Shown piece after piece: positions 12,539 to 24,419 of a stretch of DNA of 64,000 bases. The notes under the pieces are model-generated. The model was not told where the DNA came from. It searched no databases and was given only the letters and a program-made list of their open reading frames with translations. A program made the position numbers and the translations under genes. The DNA comes from Hydrangea macrophylla. Lineage: Eukaryota; Streptophyta; Magnoliopsida; Cornales; Hydrangeaceae. Position 1 is the stretch's first letter. Every line of letters begins with the position of its first letter. The DNA lies in NCBI GenBank assembly GCA_033977485.1, contig CM066987.1, forward strand, positions 87,576,588-87,640,587. The letters run 5' to 3'.

Positions 12539-12769
12539 TATATGAGGGGTCAGTCCGGATCTTAAGCGGGTGTCAAAAGACGGACTTTGGGACGGACCAC
12601 TTTTAGCGACGAAAATGTGGCTTTTAGCGACGAAATTTTTTGTCGCTAAAAATCATTGTTTTAGCGACGAAAAATTTCGTCGCTAAAAGCGACATTTTCA
12701 TCGCTAAAAGTGGTCCGTCCCAAAGTCCGCTCATTCACACCCGCTTAAGATCCTCGCTATATGAGGGGT
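12539..12769. mobile_element. MITE-like fold-back element with TTTAGCGACGAAA core and 12-bp flanking repeats
   Basis: Both flanks carry TATATGAGGGGT (12539-12550 and 12758-12769), a likely target duplication, though part may be terminal repeat. Between them the ends are inverted copies: GGATCTTAAGCGGGTGT on the left and its reverse complement on the right, continuing through CGGACTTTGGGACGGACCAC and CTTTTAGCGA. The interior has several TTTAGCGACGAAA motifs in both orientations. About 207 bp, no coding capacity. The long TIR and long duplication suggest a Mutator-type MITE (inference). Confidence 0.75.
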
Positions 12770-13719
12770 ATGGATATTTTTCTCCAAAAAAATTGCGTAT
12801 TTCTATTACTATTGTAGGTTAATTAGTAAATCCTAGGGGTCATTTTGTTCAAATTTTACTAAGAGCACTAGTTCATTTGTAAGATTACTTTAGTAATTAT
12901 AAGGTAGCATGGATCTTTTTGTCTAAAAATATACATATTGATCGATGTTTGATCAAACTGTTAAATGGTGGTATGAACTCATGTAGTATTTCTACAATAT
13001 CTAGTGTTTGACAGTTTTTCCTAATGAAAAGAATAGTAGTTCAAATTTTGCTCCTAGCCTTCTTCATTTACCACAATCCTCATCTTCTCTTTCCCCTCCA
13101 AAGCGTTTAAGAGTCTCATCTTCTTTTTAAAATGAACACAAAATTTTCAACAAAAAAACTGAAAAACAAAAATAGAAAAACAAAATGGTTATCAAACGGC
13201 CCCTTAGTAATTATGGTTTAAGTTACAACAAGAAATCAAGAATCCAAATCTCAGATTTATCATTTAATCTATCATGAACTGATTGTTGTGAACTGATTTT
13301 TGTAGATTTGAGGTAGACACATTCCAGATCTGCATTTTTTGGAAACTATTTTATTCACTAATCAGGTATGCTAGTTGAGTTATAATATATATATATATAT
13401 GTTTTTTTTTTTTTTTTTTACAGATTTTTCATTATTTTTTACAGAGTATTTTTTTGGTAGAGTATTGGGTATAAGTCGAAGAAGGCAAATTAAACTTGTA
13501 GAAAAAACTCTTATGTCTTTAGGGTTGAACCAGAAAAGACCTCCCATTTTTCTCTTATTTTTGATTCTATAACTTGAACAAAAAACATGTCGAGATCTGA
13601 AACTAACTCACGTTAATTGTAGATGGAGTTTTAATTATTTTTTTTGGATATTATTTGGTTTTTAATATAAATCTATTCCAATTTTACTCCAATCTTTTAT
13701 CAATAAATTTTTAGGTCAA
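12770..13719. other. Intergenic DNA upstream of the 134-codon frame
   Basis: No gene recognised. Contains a TA run at 13386-13400 next to a 16-T run. A TTTTTAG|GT sequence at 13708-13715, just before the ATG at 13720, could be a splice acceptor, so an upstream 5' exon in this stretch is possible. Confidence 0.4.
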
Positions 13720-14124
13720 ATGGCACAGCCACCCGAAGATTTCAACATAGCGCAACAGAATTTACTTACTGCTGTCAACCGTTTAAGACGAACGGCGAAC
13801 CACACCTGGCTCCAGGTGTACTATCATGAGTTTACTTATAATATGAGCCTACAGAATACTTTGAATAATTTAGAGAATATACAAGCTTCTATTGAGCGGA
13901 GGGATTTGGCAGCTCAAGTAGTAAGAAATGTGCATGCAGTTGTGGTCACTTGTGTTGAGGATATGATTGCGGTGGCACAATTGATAATCAATGCCCCTGA
14001 GGGGCAACCTTGGCAGCCGCAGGTCTTCATTTCTCCTGAGGCTCCGCAGGATGTTAGAGACAATATCGTGGCAGTGGCAGAATTAAATGATGTCAATCTC
14101 ATCCAGAACAATCCGTTTCCATAG
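13720..14124 (+). CDS. Hypothetical protein, 134 aa, unknown function
   Basis: Complete frame from ATG to TAG, coding MAQPPEDFNIAQQN... and ending NPFP. No family recognised. The protein looks soluble: no signal peptide or membrane segment. A Gln/Asn-rich, probably helical first half (residues about 8-75) is followed by a hydrophobic VVVTCVEDMIAVAQLII helix (about 85-105) and a Pro-rich tail. Its base composition is clearly more GC-rich than the AT-rich flanks, and substitutions look codon-like, which argues against chance. The start follows a putative splice acceptor (TTTTTAG). It could be a small host gene, a last exon, or a piece of an unrecognised element. Confidence 0.4.
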   Translation: MAQPPEDFNIAQQNLLTAVNRLRRTANHTWLQVYYHEFTYNMSLQNTLNNLENIQASIERRDLAAQVVRNVHAVVVTCVEDMIAVAQLIINAPEGQPWQPQVFISPEAPQDVRDNIVAVAELNDVNLIQNNPFP

Positions 14125-15327
14125 CGACCTTGCATATAGAGTACTATTTGATTTTGATTTGGAAGTCTCTTGTAGATCTAGTGAGTTATTAGGTGGTGGT
14201 TGGCATCTGATTATGATGGATTTGGTTTTCGATTAAAACTTTGTATGCCATGAAAAATTGTAGACCATTTCCAGATCTATAAGGTATTAAGACATTTATT
14301 CTCTATTTCAGTATCAAAAGGTTCAATTCACGCTTTCAATATGCTAAGATATCATAAGATAGATTAGATTGTGACCTTTTCAAACTTTATATCAAAAACC
14401 AAAGCAATTTCCAGAGTTTGATTTATGTTCAGTTTTGGAAGATTGGTTCCTACTATTGTCAGAGCAATTATTCTTTGGTGAATATGCTAAGTTTTCTTTT
14501 AAAAATGTCTCTAAATCTACAAAGGCATTTCGAAAAAGAAAATGTATCTGACTTTTATTTAAGAATTTGTGTCTAATTGTGTTTTAGACAAATGTCTTCC
14601 AATTTTCTGAGCATTTTCAAAACATGTTTTGTGAATTTTTAGAGAAATTTATTTTTAGAGGCATCTATATAGAATTTGGAAAGAATGTCTCTAATAATTC
14701 AGAGACAACCAAAAATGAAGAAAAGAAGTATTCATAGACATTTTCATATATGTGTATATATACACACATATATGCTATGGGCTGGAATAAATAGACTAAG
14801 TGTGTGGTTTCATATATGTACACACACACACACATGCTATGGGATGGAATAAACAAACTAAGTGTGGGTTGATGGGATTGCTAGAAACATAGCACTTCAA
14901 GTGCCTAGTTTGTATACCCATATGGGTTAGTTGTACTATTATGTAAAATTTATGTCAACACATAGGATGTCTTGGGTTTGGGTGTTAGAATATATAAGTG
15001 TGGCTGCTATAGAATAAGAAATGAAAGAGAGGAAACTGATAGAAATGTAAAGGGAAGGGAAGGAAAGGAAAGGAAAGGAAAAGGAAAGAGAGGACCAGTT
15101 CGGCTTAGGAGTGGTCATGGTGGTGAGCAAATCTCTCCTATCTCACTTTTCTACTAAATATGCCCAATATGTTGGAAAATTTGGGGTGTGACTGGTTCTC
15201 CCTCCAACTCTCCTGGATTTCTAAAGCATTATTTAGTTCCTATAGTTTTCACTCTCAACAAGTTGGTCTTAGATGTGGACACTATTCCCATGGTGGTTCC
15301 ATTTTGTGCATAGTGGGATGCAAGAGA
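14125..15327. other. Intergenic DNA, simple repeats only
   Basis: No gene recognised. A CATATATGTGTATATATACACACATATATG palindromic run lies near 14744-14773, a CACA run at 14820-14833 and a GGAAA run at 15053-15088. Two near copies of GCTATGGG(A/C)TGGAATAAA (14773 and 14835) form a short local duplication of about 60 bp. The stretch ends at the TSD of the large nested element. Confidence 0.5.
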
Positions 15328-15332
15328 TAATG

Positions 15333-17110
15333 TGTAACGCCCCAAAATCCACGACACGTGGACATGTCAAAGAGTCAAAGAAAGATATTAAGAAGAAGAA
15401 GAGGTCCCATGTGGACCAACCCAGTAGTGCAGAAGCCACAAGAGAATCCTACGTGGATTCCAAAAGAAAGTCAAAAAGTTAAGAATTAACCCACTGAGAC
15501 CAAACAGGTCAAGTAGGGTCAACCCATACTATCCTGATTAAACAAGTAAAGGAATTTCACTCTTTCCAACATGCATTTAAAAGACTCAGGTTATGGTTCT
15601 AACAAGTCTAAAGAGATCAAAAGCATAAGTAGATCATAGGGGATTCGAAGATCTCGAAAACATAACCACAGATACAAACAATGGGAATATTACAAGTTGT
15701 GAACGAGTTCCAATACAAGGACTCTACTAACATTAACAAAAGCATAAAGAGGCTAACATGTGCCCAAGATAGGTCATAGTTTACAAATAACATAGATGAA
15801 AGAATTTAAACTCAAGCACTTGTAAGTTCCATAATTTGATCCTAACATGAACGATATCAAATTACAACTATTAAAAGTTTGACAAATGAACCATGCTAAG
15901 TAAGTTCAAAAGAATAAGATTTCTCCCGAGGAGCTTTCAAAAACATGAGGTTTAAGCATCGGGCTATTCATGGGCCTTGCCCCTATCAAGATCACCTGAA
16001 AAGAGTTTGTATAGATTCATTAAGCACAACGGCTTAGTAGAAAACATTATAGATATACAAGATGGATCCCATAAGCAAAAATGAGATGTGGTACCATGAA
16101 TGTTGCCTAAGCAATGCAACTAATGAGCCCTCAGGCCATGCACACACGTTCACTCGCCTCGTTACTAGATTGTGAGCCACCCCCCACTGGGAATGTAGTA
16201 TACCAACTTTCCGATAGCTAGTCGAATATAAGTTGGAGTTTGGCACGTTCTTATGTACGTCCACCCTGTCTCACTAACACAACCCACATTAGGATTTTCT
16301 TATCCACTTTTATCCCCCTTTTTTTTGGGTCGGATTTACTTTTATCCCCTCTTGGGGATTACTCTAATGTCACCCATGCTAATGCTATGAGGTGTGCCCA
16401 CTTGGCAACAATGCACATGAATTCTATGATTCAAATGCAAGTATCATATATCAAGAATGTAATCAATAATTTCATTAAACACTGGCAACAATAGAACTTT
16501 CACAATAGTCAAGGTAAGCATACGTACTAACATTTAGAGAATTTATACTAACACCTAATCATGCTTTCAACATAGCAATAAGATTTAATTTATATGAACA
16601 ACTTAGCTATCAATTAACTAAGCAAATAAGCATATAATCTCCTTTGAGCATCTAGTCAATTAATTAACAACTAGACATGTAAGTCACATGAACATGTGTA
16701 TTTGAAAAAGACCATAGTAACTTCATAAATCTCCTATTTCTAGAAATTAATCACATGTCAAAGTTAGAAATAGAATACCATATATATATAAATAATATAA
16801 TCTACCTTACTTCTAGTGAATATAAGTGCATGAAGAAGAGAATCCAAGAGGAGATTGAGAAGGGCCAAGGTTGTAGAGCTTCAAAGGGCAAGAACTTAGA
16901 AAATCCCCCTTCCTCTTCTATGCCATATCTTGAGGTAGAGATAACCAATGGAGAAAAAGGAAACACCAATAGGGAGCCCAAATGAATTGATGATATTTGG
17001 CTCTAATAGCTTGTTCCCAACAATGACTTTATGGCCTCCAAATTGGGGTTGAAGGTTGACGTAAACTAAGAGGGTTAGTTCTTCCATTTTATGAGAGAGA
17101 GAAGAGATGT

Positions 17111-17158
<48 letters not shown>

Positions 17159-17512
17159 TGTGTGTGTGTGTGTGTATAGATAAGGAAAATGAAAAGAAAA
17201 GAAAAACAAAGAGAGAAAGAGAGAGATATCTGGATGAGAGGGAGAGGGAGAGGGAGAGGAAGAGAAAGAGAAAAAAAAAACTAGGCTTCTCTAAGAAGCT
17301 TAAGGATTGGTGTGGGGTGGGTCCCACACTTGTCCCCTACACACACAAACACAAATATGTAACATATATCTATACACACAAGTGTTAATTCAATTACCAA
17401 AGTAGTAATCCAAGACCAAAAGTTAGGCATTAAAATGTACAAATCGAAAGTGGGTCAACACATTAACCACTAAATTACCATAATACCCTTAATTAAATTT
17501 CAAGACATTACA
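15333..17512 (-). repeat. 3' LTR of the chromovirus (2,180 bp)
   Basis: On the plus strand it starts TGTAACGCCCC and ends GACATTACA; read in element orientation these are TGTAATGTC...GGGGCGTTACA. It matches 56638-57699, 61134-61994 and 63584-63818 on the other side. The PPT abuts its right end. Short open frames inside (for example 16755-16985) occur in both LTRs because the LTRs are copies, not because they are genes. Confidence 0.9.
17113..17173. repeat. (GA)n(GT)n microsatellite in the 3' LTR
   Basis: An uninterrupted GA run is followed by a TG run. The other LTR copy has only a short GA stretch at 61862-61890 and little GT, so the run expanded or contracted after insertion. Confidence 0.85.
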
Positions 17513-17559
17513 ATCTATCCCCCTTAAAGGGAATTCTGTCCCTGAATTCAGAAAACATA

Positions 17560-17914
17560 CCTCAATCAGAGAAAATGTGAGGATACTTCGATCTTGCCTC
17601 GGTCTCGTTTCCCACGTTGACTCTTTGACTCTATGGTGGTTCCAAAGTACTTTAACCAAAGAAATGGTCTTGCCTCACAAGACATGCTCCTTCCATTCAA
17701 GAATGCGGGTAGCTTGCTCTTCATAAGAGGTGTCTTCATCGATGGCTAACTCGGTCCAATCCAAAACATGTGACTCATCACGACTATATGCTTGTGTAGC
17801 ATAGAAACATGAAAAACATTATGAACATTAGAAAGTTGAGGTGGGAGTGCCAAGCAATAGGCCACCTCACCAACCTTATCAAGAATCTTAAACAGATCAA
17901 TGAATCTCGGTGAT
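17560..17914 (-). pseudogene. Chromodomain / integrase C-terminus of the chromovirus
   Basis: Minus-strand translation continues the integrase tail from 28485 across the Athila insert. It gives a LSNVHNVFHVSMLHKH segment, then a chromodomain-like stretch with DTSYEEQATRILEWKE, LVKVLWNHHRVKESTWE and KYPHIF, ending just before the PPT. Chromodomains of plant chromoviruses bind histone marks and guide integration into heterochromatin. A stop replaces a residue inside the chromodomain (after EHVL), so the copy is defective. Confidence 0.8.
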
Positions 17915-18532
17915 TGACGACATCCTATTGACGTGTTTTCTTATCAACACCCAAGTGTAGGTGATCGTACAAGTAATAAAGTTCTGGAAGTCCAGGTCGA
18001 ATCCATAGGGAATGGAAAACAAAGATAGATAGTAACTATTTTGTCACTAAAAAGAAAATAAAAGATGATGGATTTTTGTGGGGTTTTACTAAACTACTAG
18101 TTTTTAAATTTTTGCAATAAAACTAATTAAAAGCTATTTTCTTTTTAAGTAGTTTACAGTAAAGATTTTAACAGTGCAAAATAAATTAACTAAGATACCA
18201 GTAAGAAAATGAAGAAAAATAAATAAAAGGTAGATTATTATGAGATAAACTTTTTGGATTTTATAATAGCGAAAGATAGAAACAATACAGATATTTAAGC
18301 AAAGTTATTAAAAACAGGAAATATTAATTAACTTGGGGGAAATGATTTAAAGGAATTAGGAATATGCAAATCAACACTAGATCACACAACTTCTATGCTT
18401 TTGAAAAGGATTGGGCATTTAAGACCGCAGAGTCATTCTTTATTTGAAAATAAACTTTCACTAGTTAGGGTCATAACAAGTGTGTCAGGTTTGATATGAA
18501 ATGACGTCGCTTGGTTTAAAGAAAAATAAAAA

Positions 18533-18627
18533 GGCAATTGTGCAGTATCCAGGTTCAAACCGTGACCCGCCACGGATGTGGGTTATTCGGCGCCCAGTCT
18601 CCACCACTCTGCCACTACACAATTGCC
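18533..18627 (-). repeat. tRNA-like (SINE-head-like) sequence inside the LTR
   Basis: On the minus strand it reads like a tRNA gene with an A-box-like TGGCAGAGTGG and a B-box-like GGTTTGAACC (GGTTCGAACC in the other LTR at 26702-26796). A perfect 10-bp terminal stem (GGCAATTGTG with CACAATTGCC) resembles an acceptor stem. The length of 95 bp fits a long-variable-arm tRNA such as Ser or Leu, but no normal anticodon arm is evident. Because both LTRs have it, it was in the element before insertion. An inserted SINE head or a tRNA-derived internal promoter are both possible. Confidence 0.55.
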
Positions 18628-19147
18628 TGTCCATTAGTGGATAAAAAAATACATATATAAACACATACTTGAAATATAAATTTTGTCATATAAAATTGTT
18701 TGAGTATACTAGGTGTTTTTTATAACAAAAGACATAGTTTGACAATCTACATAATTAGATTCTTATTTCAAATATGTAATCTTTTGAGCCCAATATAGCC
18801 ATAGTCTATAAACATGTTAAATAGTCATAAACTATAGATACATAGATAGGAATATTTTACTAGGAATATTTTACTACTATAAACTGACAAAGGTCGTACA
18901 AGAAAACAAATATTTTAATTTAAGAAATACAGTACACAAAGTTTTGTTACATATTTTTGGAACATGAAACCATCAATTACATAAAAGTAAATTTTTACAA
19001 CTACTAGAACTAGAAAAAGCTAAGAAAATCTAAAGTTTTCTACTTCTAGGGACAATATGAAGTGCTCACATGATAACCTCCCTAAACTATTCTCTCCCTA
19101 ACAGTGTGTGTGAAGCTTGTTTTGTGGATGTTTGGCTTGGTGTCTTT

Positions 19148-19165
19148 GGCTCTCTTTTATAGACG
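19148..19165 (-). promoter_or_regulatory. Putative TATA box of the Athila-like LTR
   Basis: The minus strand reads CGTCTATAAAAGAGAGCC. The same sequence is kept in the other LTR at 27957-27974. Its place inside the LTR and upstream of a leader fits an LTR promoter. In the 5' LTR it would drive transcription leftwards. Confidence 0.5.
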
Positions 19166-19279
19166 AATTTCTGTGATGATTTCGTCACTGCTTTCATCAC
19201 TTGGCAATTTTTTCTTCTCCTTTGGTCTATGATTTCAAATTGTTTGTCAGATGCTTTTCTTGACAAAACCCTGCAGACG

Positions 19280-19316
<37 letters not shown>

Positions 19317-19712
19317 TTAGAGCAAGAGAGACAGAGAAGAAGAAGGAAAAAAAAAGGAAAAAAAACAAAAATAAAAATGATACATATATTGTTGGCAGGA
19401 TGTGCTTCGACAACTTTTACACTCTTTTTTTTGAATTGCTTTGTTTAATGAAATTTAACTATTGGCCTTTTGACTAAAACATTGGAGTACGTTATTCCAG
19501 TGTGGTTGCTACTTTTTTCCTTCCCTTTATTTCACTTCATTTTTACCTAAACATATAAAATATGTAAAAAGACATAATTGCACGCATTTGAGTGACATCA
19601 CCATTAAATTTTATTAATTCAAATATGCATGTAAAACTAGGGATTTGGGGGATTAAATGAGCATTATATCTATTATATTGGCACATGAATGTACAATATT
19701 CATTATTTGTCA

Positions 19713-19723
19713 CACCCCCCAAC
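19713..19723 (-). other. Polypurine tract of the Athila-like element
   Basis: Minus-strand TTGGGGGGTG immediately before the 3' LTR start TGACAAAT. This position is where plus-strand DNA synthesis would be primed. Confidence 0.7.
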
Positions 19724-21664
19724 TAGCTTATTGCTAGTCCCTAGCAATGAAGTAAATGAGAAATTGTTCTAAAAATTTTATCAAAAAGTAGGAGTAGACT
19801 AAGGAAAATAAAACCTAACTCACTGTTGTAGGAATTACGATTGCATTTAGCGTATGCAACAAGCCGTTAAACCCCTAGGTTACCCTAGTGGACGAGTGTT
19901 GTCTCGTGAGGGTTTGCAGTAAATATACCCACAAAATTCATTTTAAATAATATTATTTATTTATTTATTTTAATGTAAAAGTAAAGTAAAATAAAAATAA
20001 AGGTAGATTTTCTCCTTTTACAACAGATAAGATTAAATTTGACAATAAAATGAAATTTCCAAGTATGTAATAACAATGCAACACATATACTCACAGTTTG
20101 TCAATGGTAGAATTTTTTAGACTCTTTAAACTTACAGTGTGTACTTGAAAAGTCAAGCAACTGATCTTAACTTCAAAGTTTACATAACTATTAACAGTCA
20201 TAAAACTTGTAGTTTTAACTTAAATCTTACTGGGATTTCACTCTTTTAATGAGAAACTCTTAGAAACCGGTGTAGATAACATATCACTTGGTAGGAAAGC
20301 AAAGATAGAGAAATCGCTTCCATTTTTTTTATGACTCAATATATAGGCATTTGGAGTACAATAAGTCTCATGAAAGAATACTTAGCATTAGAAGAGCGAT
20401 CTACCATGTAGAACGTCCTTATCACTTAAATTTAAAAATCAATTTCTTTTAATCATTAGGACTTTGACTGGTAGGTTAGAAATTAAGATGAGTAGGAGAT
20501 TTGGGTGTATTTGTTCTAAGCATGTGATTGGAGTGTTTGCGCAATTCATTCCAACCTCTTCTTTTTCTTCTCCTTTTTATCATTTGTGTCGGTTTTTTTT
20601 TTTTTTTTTTTTCGTTTCTCATTTTTAATTTTTTTTTAAAATCAACTCCTTTCTTTCTTTACAACTTCTTGCAATATCATTACACTCCAATCACATACTT
20701 GGATATAGAAGTGAGGTTTGTACTCCTAGGTGGAGCAAGGCATGATTTGGAGATAATTGAGAATAAGGCAATATAAGGTGAAGGGGGGTGCATTTGAAAG
20801 AAAAAAATGGCCTAAATCATAATCAAAATAGATTGACTCTGTTCATTCAAGCAATTTAGAAGTTCTAATGGTAAATCATGAACATTCCCTTCTAATGATC
20901 AGTCAAAGGAAAAAAAAAATGAGACTTTCAACGAGTGATATGATAAAGAGAATAAAATGAGATTGAAAAGAATAGTAACCCTCATAAAGGAAGATTGACA
21001 CAAAAGCTCACGTGGGTTAATTAGTTTCCACTACTTATCTTTAAACTGCATAGTTTATGCTTACCCATCCATTTAGATTCAGTAAATATTTTCACACTGT
21101 TCCAAAATGTTTAAAGTTTAAAGAGTTTCTAGCATTTGAAAATAGTTAATCATATGACAATGTGTTGTATGCTATTAACATAGCTAAAATAACATTATCG
21201 TGTCAAATTTATTTTATATAGAGTAAAAGAAAACTTCTGAAAAATTCCTATGCGCATAGGTTGGATACATATATGGTGCGACTAGTATCATCTGCACCTA
21301 TACAAAAGAGGCTACGCAATCCGAAGCGTCCAAGTTGTGATGATAGCCCATCCACCTCTTGTAAAAATGATCGGTCTAGAACCACTAGCAAGCTAAAACA
21401 TTAGTAAGAGGCTAGGAGATAACTCTGGCTTTACCTAGTTTTTCGTTACTTCTAGAGTCATTCACCGTACTAGACATATCTGGTGATGTTAGGATCATGC
21501 AAATTACTCCTATCGAACCAGCTAATGAAAGCCAGATGTACACGTAGGATCATTTTAAAGTCTGACTTGACTGAAAATTATTGAATATACTGAAAATAAA
21601 TTTAAAACAAAAAAAATAAAAATTAAAAGAAATGAGTGATGGAAAAATAACATTTATTTGGGTA
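19724..21664. other. Non-coding 3' part of the Athila-like element
   Basis: No recognisable gene. Several poly-T/A tracts (20587-20611, 20914-20923) and short frames that look like chance. In full-length Athila elements this zone follows the env-like region. Confidence 0.5.
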
Positions 21665-21895
21665 TCAAAGGATCCAGTCCTCTTTCTCAACCAAAATTTT
21701 CTTTTGTTTTAATTTGAATTGTCTTTTGTAGCAATAGTAAACTTTAAAAGATGTGTCATTATGAGCAATTAAACTAGGACATTTTTCTCTATAACAATTC
21801 AAACACCATCCTAACCTTTTAGCTTTCCTTTTGATGGCATAAAGGCTAGTGCCAGCAAAGGGTTTCTTCTGCTCAGAAACAAGTGAGCGACCCAT
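21665..21895 (-). CDS. Small Cys-containing open frame (76 aa) in the Athila 3' region
   Basis: Minus-strand frame starting MGRSLVSEQKK. It is strongly basic with a C-x2-C-x4-C cluster (CLNCYREKC, residues about 31-39) and later YYCYKR. No family recognised. It could be a remnant of a zinc-binding protein of the element's env-like region or chance. Evidence is limited to intactness and the cysteine pattern. Confidence 0.25.
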   Translation of the reverse strand: MGRSLVSEQKKPFAGTSLYAIKRKAKRLGWCLNCYREKCPSLIAHNDTSFKVYYCYKRQFKLKQKKILVEKEDWIL

Positions 21896-23839
21896 TAACG
21901 TCTAGTCATCGACTATTGGATCTATTTTTTATACTCTCAGCCAATAAGAGAAGCTAGACTCAACCCTTCACTCCTTCCAACTATCAACTAAGATCTAATT
22001 AAAGAGAGCTTAGAGGGGATGGGTGGGAATTTTATTTAAAAACTAAAAATATATATATTAAGAAATATATATATTTAGAAACTAAAAAGAATATATATAT
22101 ATATATATATAAAATTTTTTTTCTTAAATCAAAAAACTAAAAAACTATATTTTTTTTAACAAAAAAAACTAGAACACACAAAAAGAAAAACTACAATTTT
22201 TTTTTTTTTTTTTAACAAAGTTTAAGACAATGCATCATAACAACAATAATAATAAGAACAATTATGGTATAAATTTCAAAAATTATAAGAGTTCGGACTT
22301 CTGAATCATTCATTTTTTTTAACAGAAACTAGGAAAAATAATTAGATATATATATATATATATATAAATTTATAATTTTTTTAACAAGGGCAACGCATCA
22401 CTAACATAGCAAGAACTAGGATAATAACCAATAAGACCAATAGCTAGCGCGTAGTCCATTTTTTTTGTTTTTATTTTTTTATTATTTGTAAAGAAATGAA
22501 AAAATATCACCTGTCTCTTGAAAATCTGAGAACCTGGTAGGGTCGTAGATCGAGTGATATATCCAGGCTTCTTTGGTGAGTGGGTATCTACAACTTATGA
22601 ATTATATTTTTGTTAAATAATGGAAAAGAGAGAAAATAAAAAAAAAAACTAAAAATTTAAGATATAAGCAAAAATTGGAAAAATAGAGAATAAAATCAAA
22701 ATAAGGTTTTTCTCTGGATTATAGATCTTACCTTTAGTGATCGCCAGAGTGGATCTTGATTTTGGATTGAGAAAATTAAAGAAAATGGAAAGAAAATGAG
22801 AGAATGAGAGATCGGGGGAGAGAGTGAGAGTTACAGAGACGAGAGAGAGATGAGAGAGAGATCACGGTAGAGAGGGAAGAAGAAAAGAAAGGAAAAAGAG
22901 AGATGGGTAAAGTTTTTAGGGTTTAAGCTCTACATATAGCCATTTTTTCTTTTTCAGTGTATCTTTCTCTAAAAAGACTATTTTTTTTAAGAAATAAAGA
23001 TAAAACAAACAAACAAGTGTTAATCGTGAAATTGTCCCACCCCCAACTGAGTCTGACATTGTCCTCAATGAGTGAGATGAGAAAAAGAAGCCAAGGATAA
23101 CACCTGTAATAAAAAAAAATATACAAAGAAAAGATAGAATAATAATGACAAAATTAGTTTATATATATAAAAAGTAAATGTACTATCACTGTGTTGAGAT
23201 AAAGTTATCAAGAATTACTGTACAATTGATCTTTTGAACTGCACCTTCAAAGGATCGATCTTGTATTCAAATTTTGCTATTTGGTAGTTTTAGCAACATA
23301 GCTTTTAAACCAGCAATACTTCTGGTGTGCCTTTTTATTTTGGATTGTAATGGGATAGTTTAAACATACAATTTAGTACATTTATTAGATAACATTACTT
23401 GAGATTTGTAAGACTTGATAAGAAAGATCAAAACTCATAAAATAATAGTGCAAGTGGTTTTGATACTTAAAACACAGTGATGATTTTTTTTTTGTTTATA
23501 TATAAAAAGAAAAGTACAATTACAATAAAAATAAAGACAGGAATTTTTTTGAACATATCTAGACGTTGCTTGGGGTTATTGCCCATGAAAGATGATCATT
23601 TCAAGGTCTAGGACAGTAGACTCGAAACCTCAAGTAGGTGTCCGAGCTATATCTGTTGGGATCATCATACAGTGTTATTTGCATGAATATATCATATCTG
23701 ACAATGACTCTTTGAGGAATGATTGTTCAATAAAGATAGGGATTTGAGATGTCCCCCATTCGAGTAGGTAAAAGAACCAATTCCTCTGGAAGGCGTACCT
23801 TAACGTTTCTCCATTAACAATTCTATTTAATAAACTCCC
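21896..23839. other. AT-rich non-coding interior of the Athila-like element
   Basis: No gene recognised. Contains TA runs at 22095-22111 and 22346-22366, poly-T tracts at 22198-22213, and a GA-rich stretch at 22795-22905. Confidence 0.5.
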
Positions 23840-24271
23840 TCATCCAAATATAATGTCATTATCATCATAAATGGGGAATTGTTCTAAGGAGGTCAGGTAT
23901 CGCTCCCATTCGTTTTCTTCATACTCATGATATAATTCTTGGAACACCTCATATTGAGCTTGTTCCCATTCATCGTAGTTTATGCTAATATTTTGCCAGT
24001 CATCTAATCCATCAAATACTGGTTCAGCATTCCACTCCCTAGGTTGGTCAGGTTCCACTAAATAATCAATTTCTTCATCAGTGTTGTCATAAATTTTATC
24101 GACACACCTATCATAGAACATCTCATCCACGACAGAGTCTAAATATTCAAATCTTGGGGGTGTATCATCAACCGACGAAGTTCTATCCTCTGAAGGATAG
24201 TTGTTATTGTTAGACAAACTGGCATGGTTTGTACTCATTCTTGAACCTCTACGATGATGAGATGGGTTCAT
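23840..24271 (-). CDS. Acidic open frame (143 aa) in the env-like position of the Athila element
   Basis: Complete frame from MNPSHHRRGSRMSTN to DDNDIIFG. It has a basic, Ser/Asn-rich head of about 30 residues, then a very acidic, Tyr/Trp-rich body (many D/E, WNAEPVFDGLDDW, EYEENEWERYL). No membrane segment or signal peptide, so it is unlike a classical envelope protein. It lies downstream of the integrase C-terminus, where Athila elements carry an extra env-like frame, and the ATG is preceded by a splice-acceptor-like GATGTCACAG|GT. Function unknown. Its intactness contrasts with the decayed gag-pol nearby. Confidence 0.45.
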   Translation of the reverse strand: MNPSHHRRGSRMSTNHASLSNNNNYPSEDRTSSVDDTPPRFEYLDSVVDEMFYDRCVDKIYDNTDEEIDYLVEPDQPREWNAEPVFDGLDDWQNISINYDEWEQAQYEVFQELYHEYEENEWERYLTSLEQFPIYDDNDIIFG

Positions 24272-24419
24272 ATCTCTTTGTTACCTGTGACATCAGATAA
24301 TATGTTATAATTACTGAAAAATAGTAAATAGTACGGAAAAAATTAAAATAAAAAAATTTAAAATTAAAATCAAATTCCTACTATGTACAATTCTAATCAT
24401 GATTTATGAATTTAAGAGG

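Larger units (their letters stand above)
17915..19712 (-). repeat. 3' LTR of the Athila-like element (1,798 bp)
   Basis: In element orientation it starts TGACAAATAATG and ends ATGTCGTCA. It aligns along its length with 26092-28479 apart from the extra segment 27017-27669. It contains a tRNA-like stretch (18533-18627), a TATA box (minus strand, near 19152-19159) and a CA microsatellite at 19281-19312. Confidence 0.88.

Noticed and set aside
18533..18627. Functional tRNA gene.
   Set aside because: Box motifs and an end stem exist, but no credible anticodon arm or complete cloverleaf could be drawn; it is embedded in LTRs.
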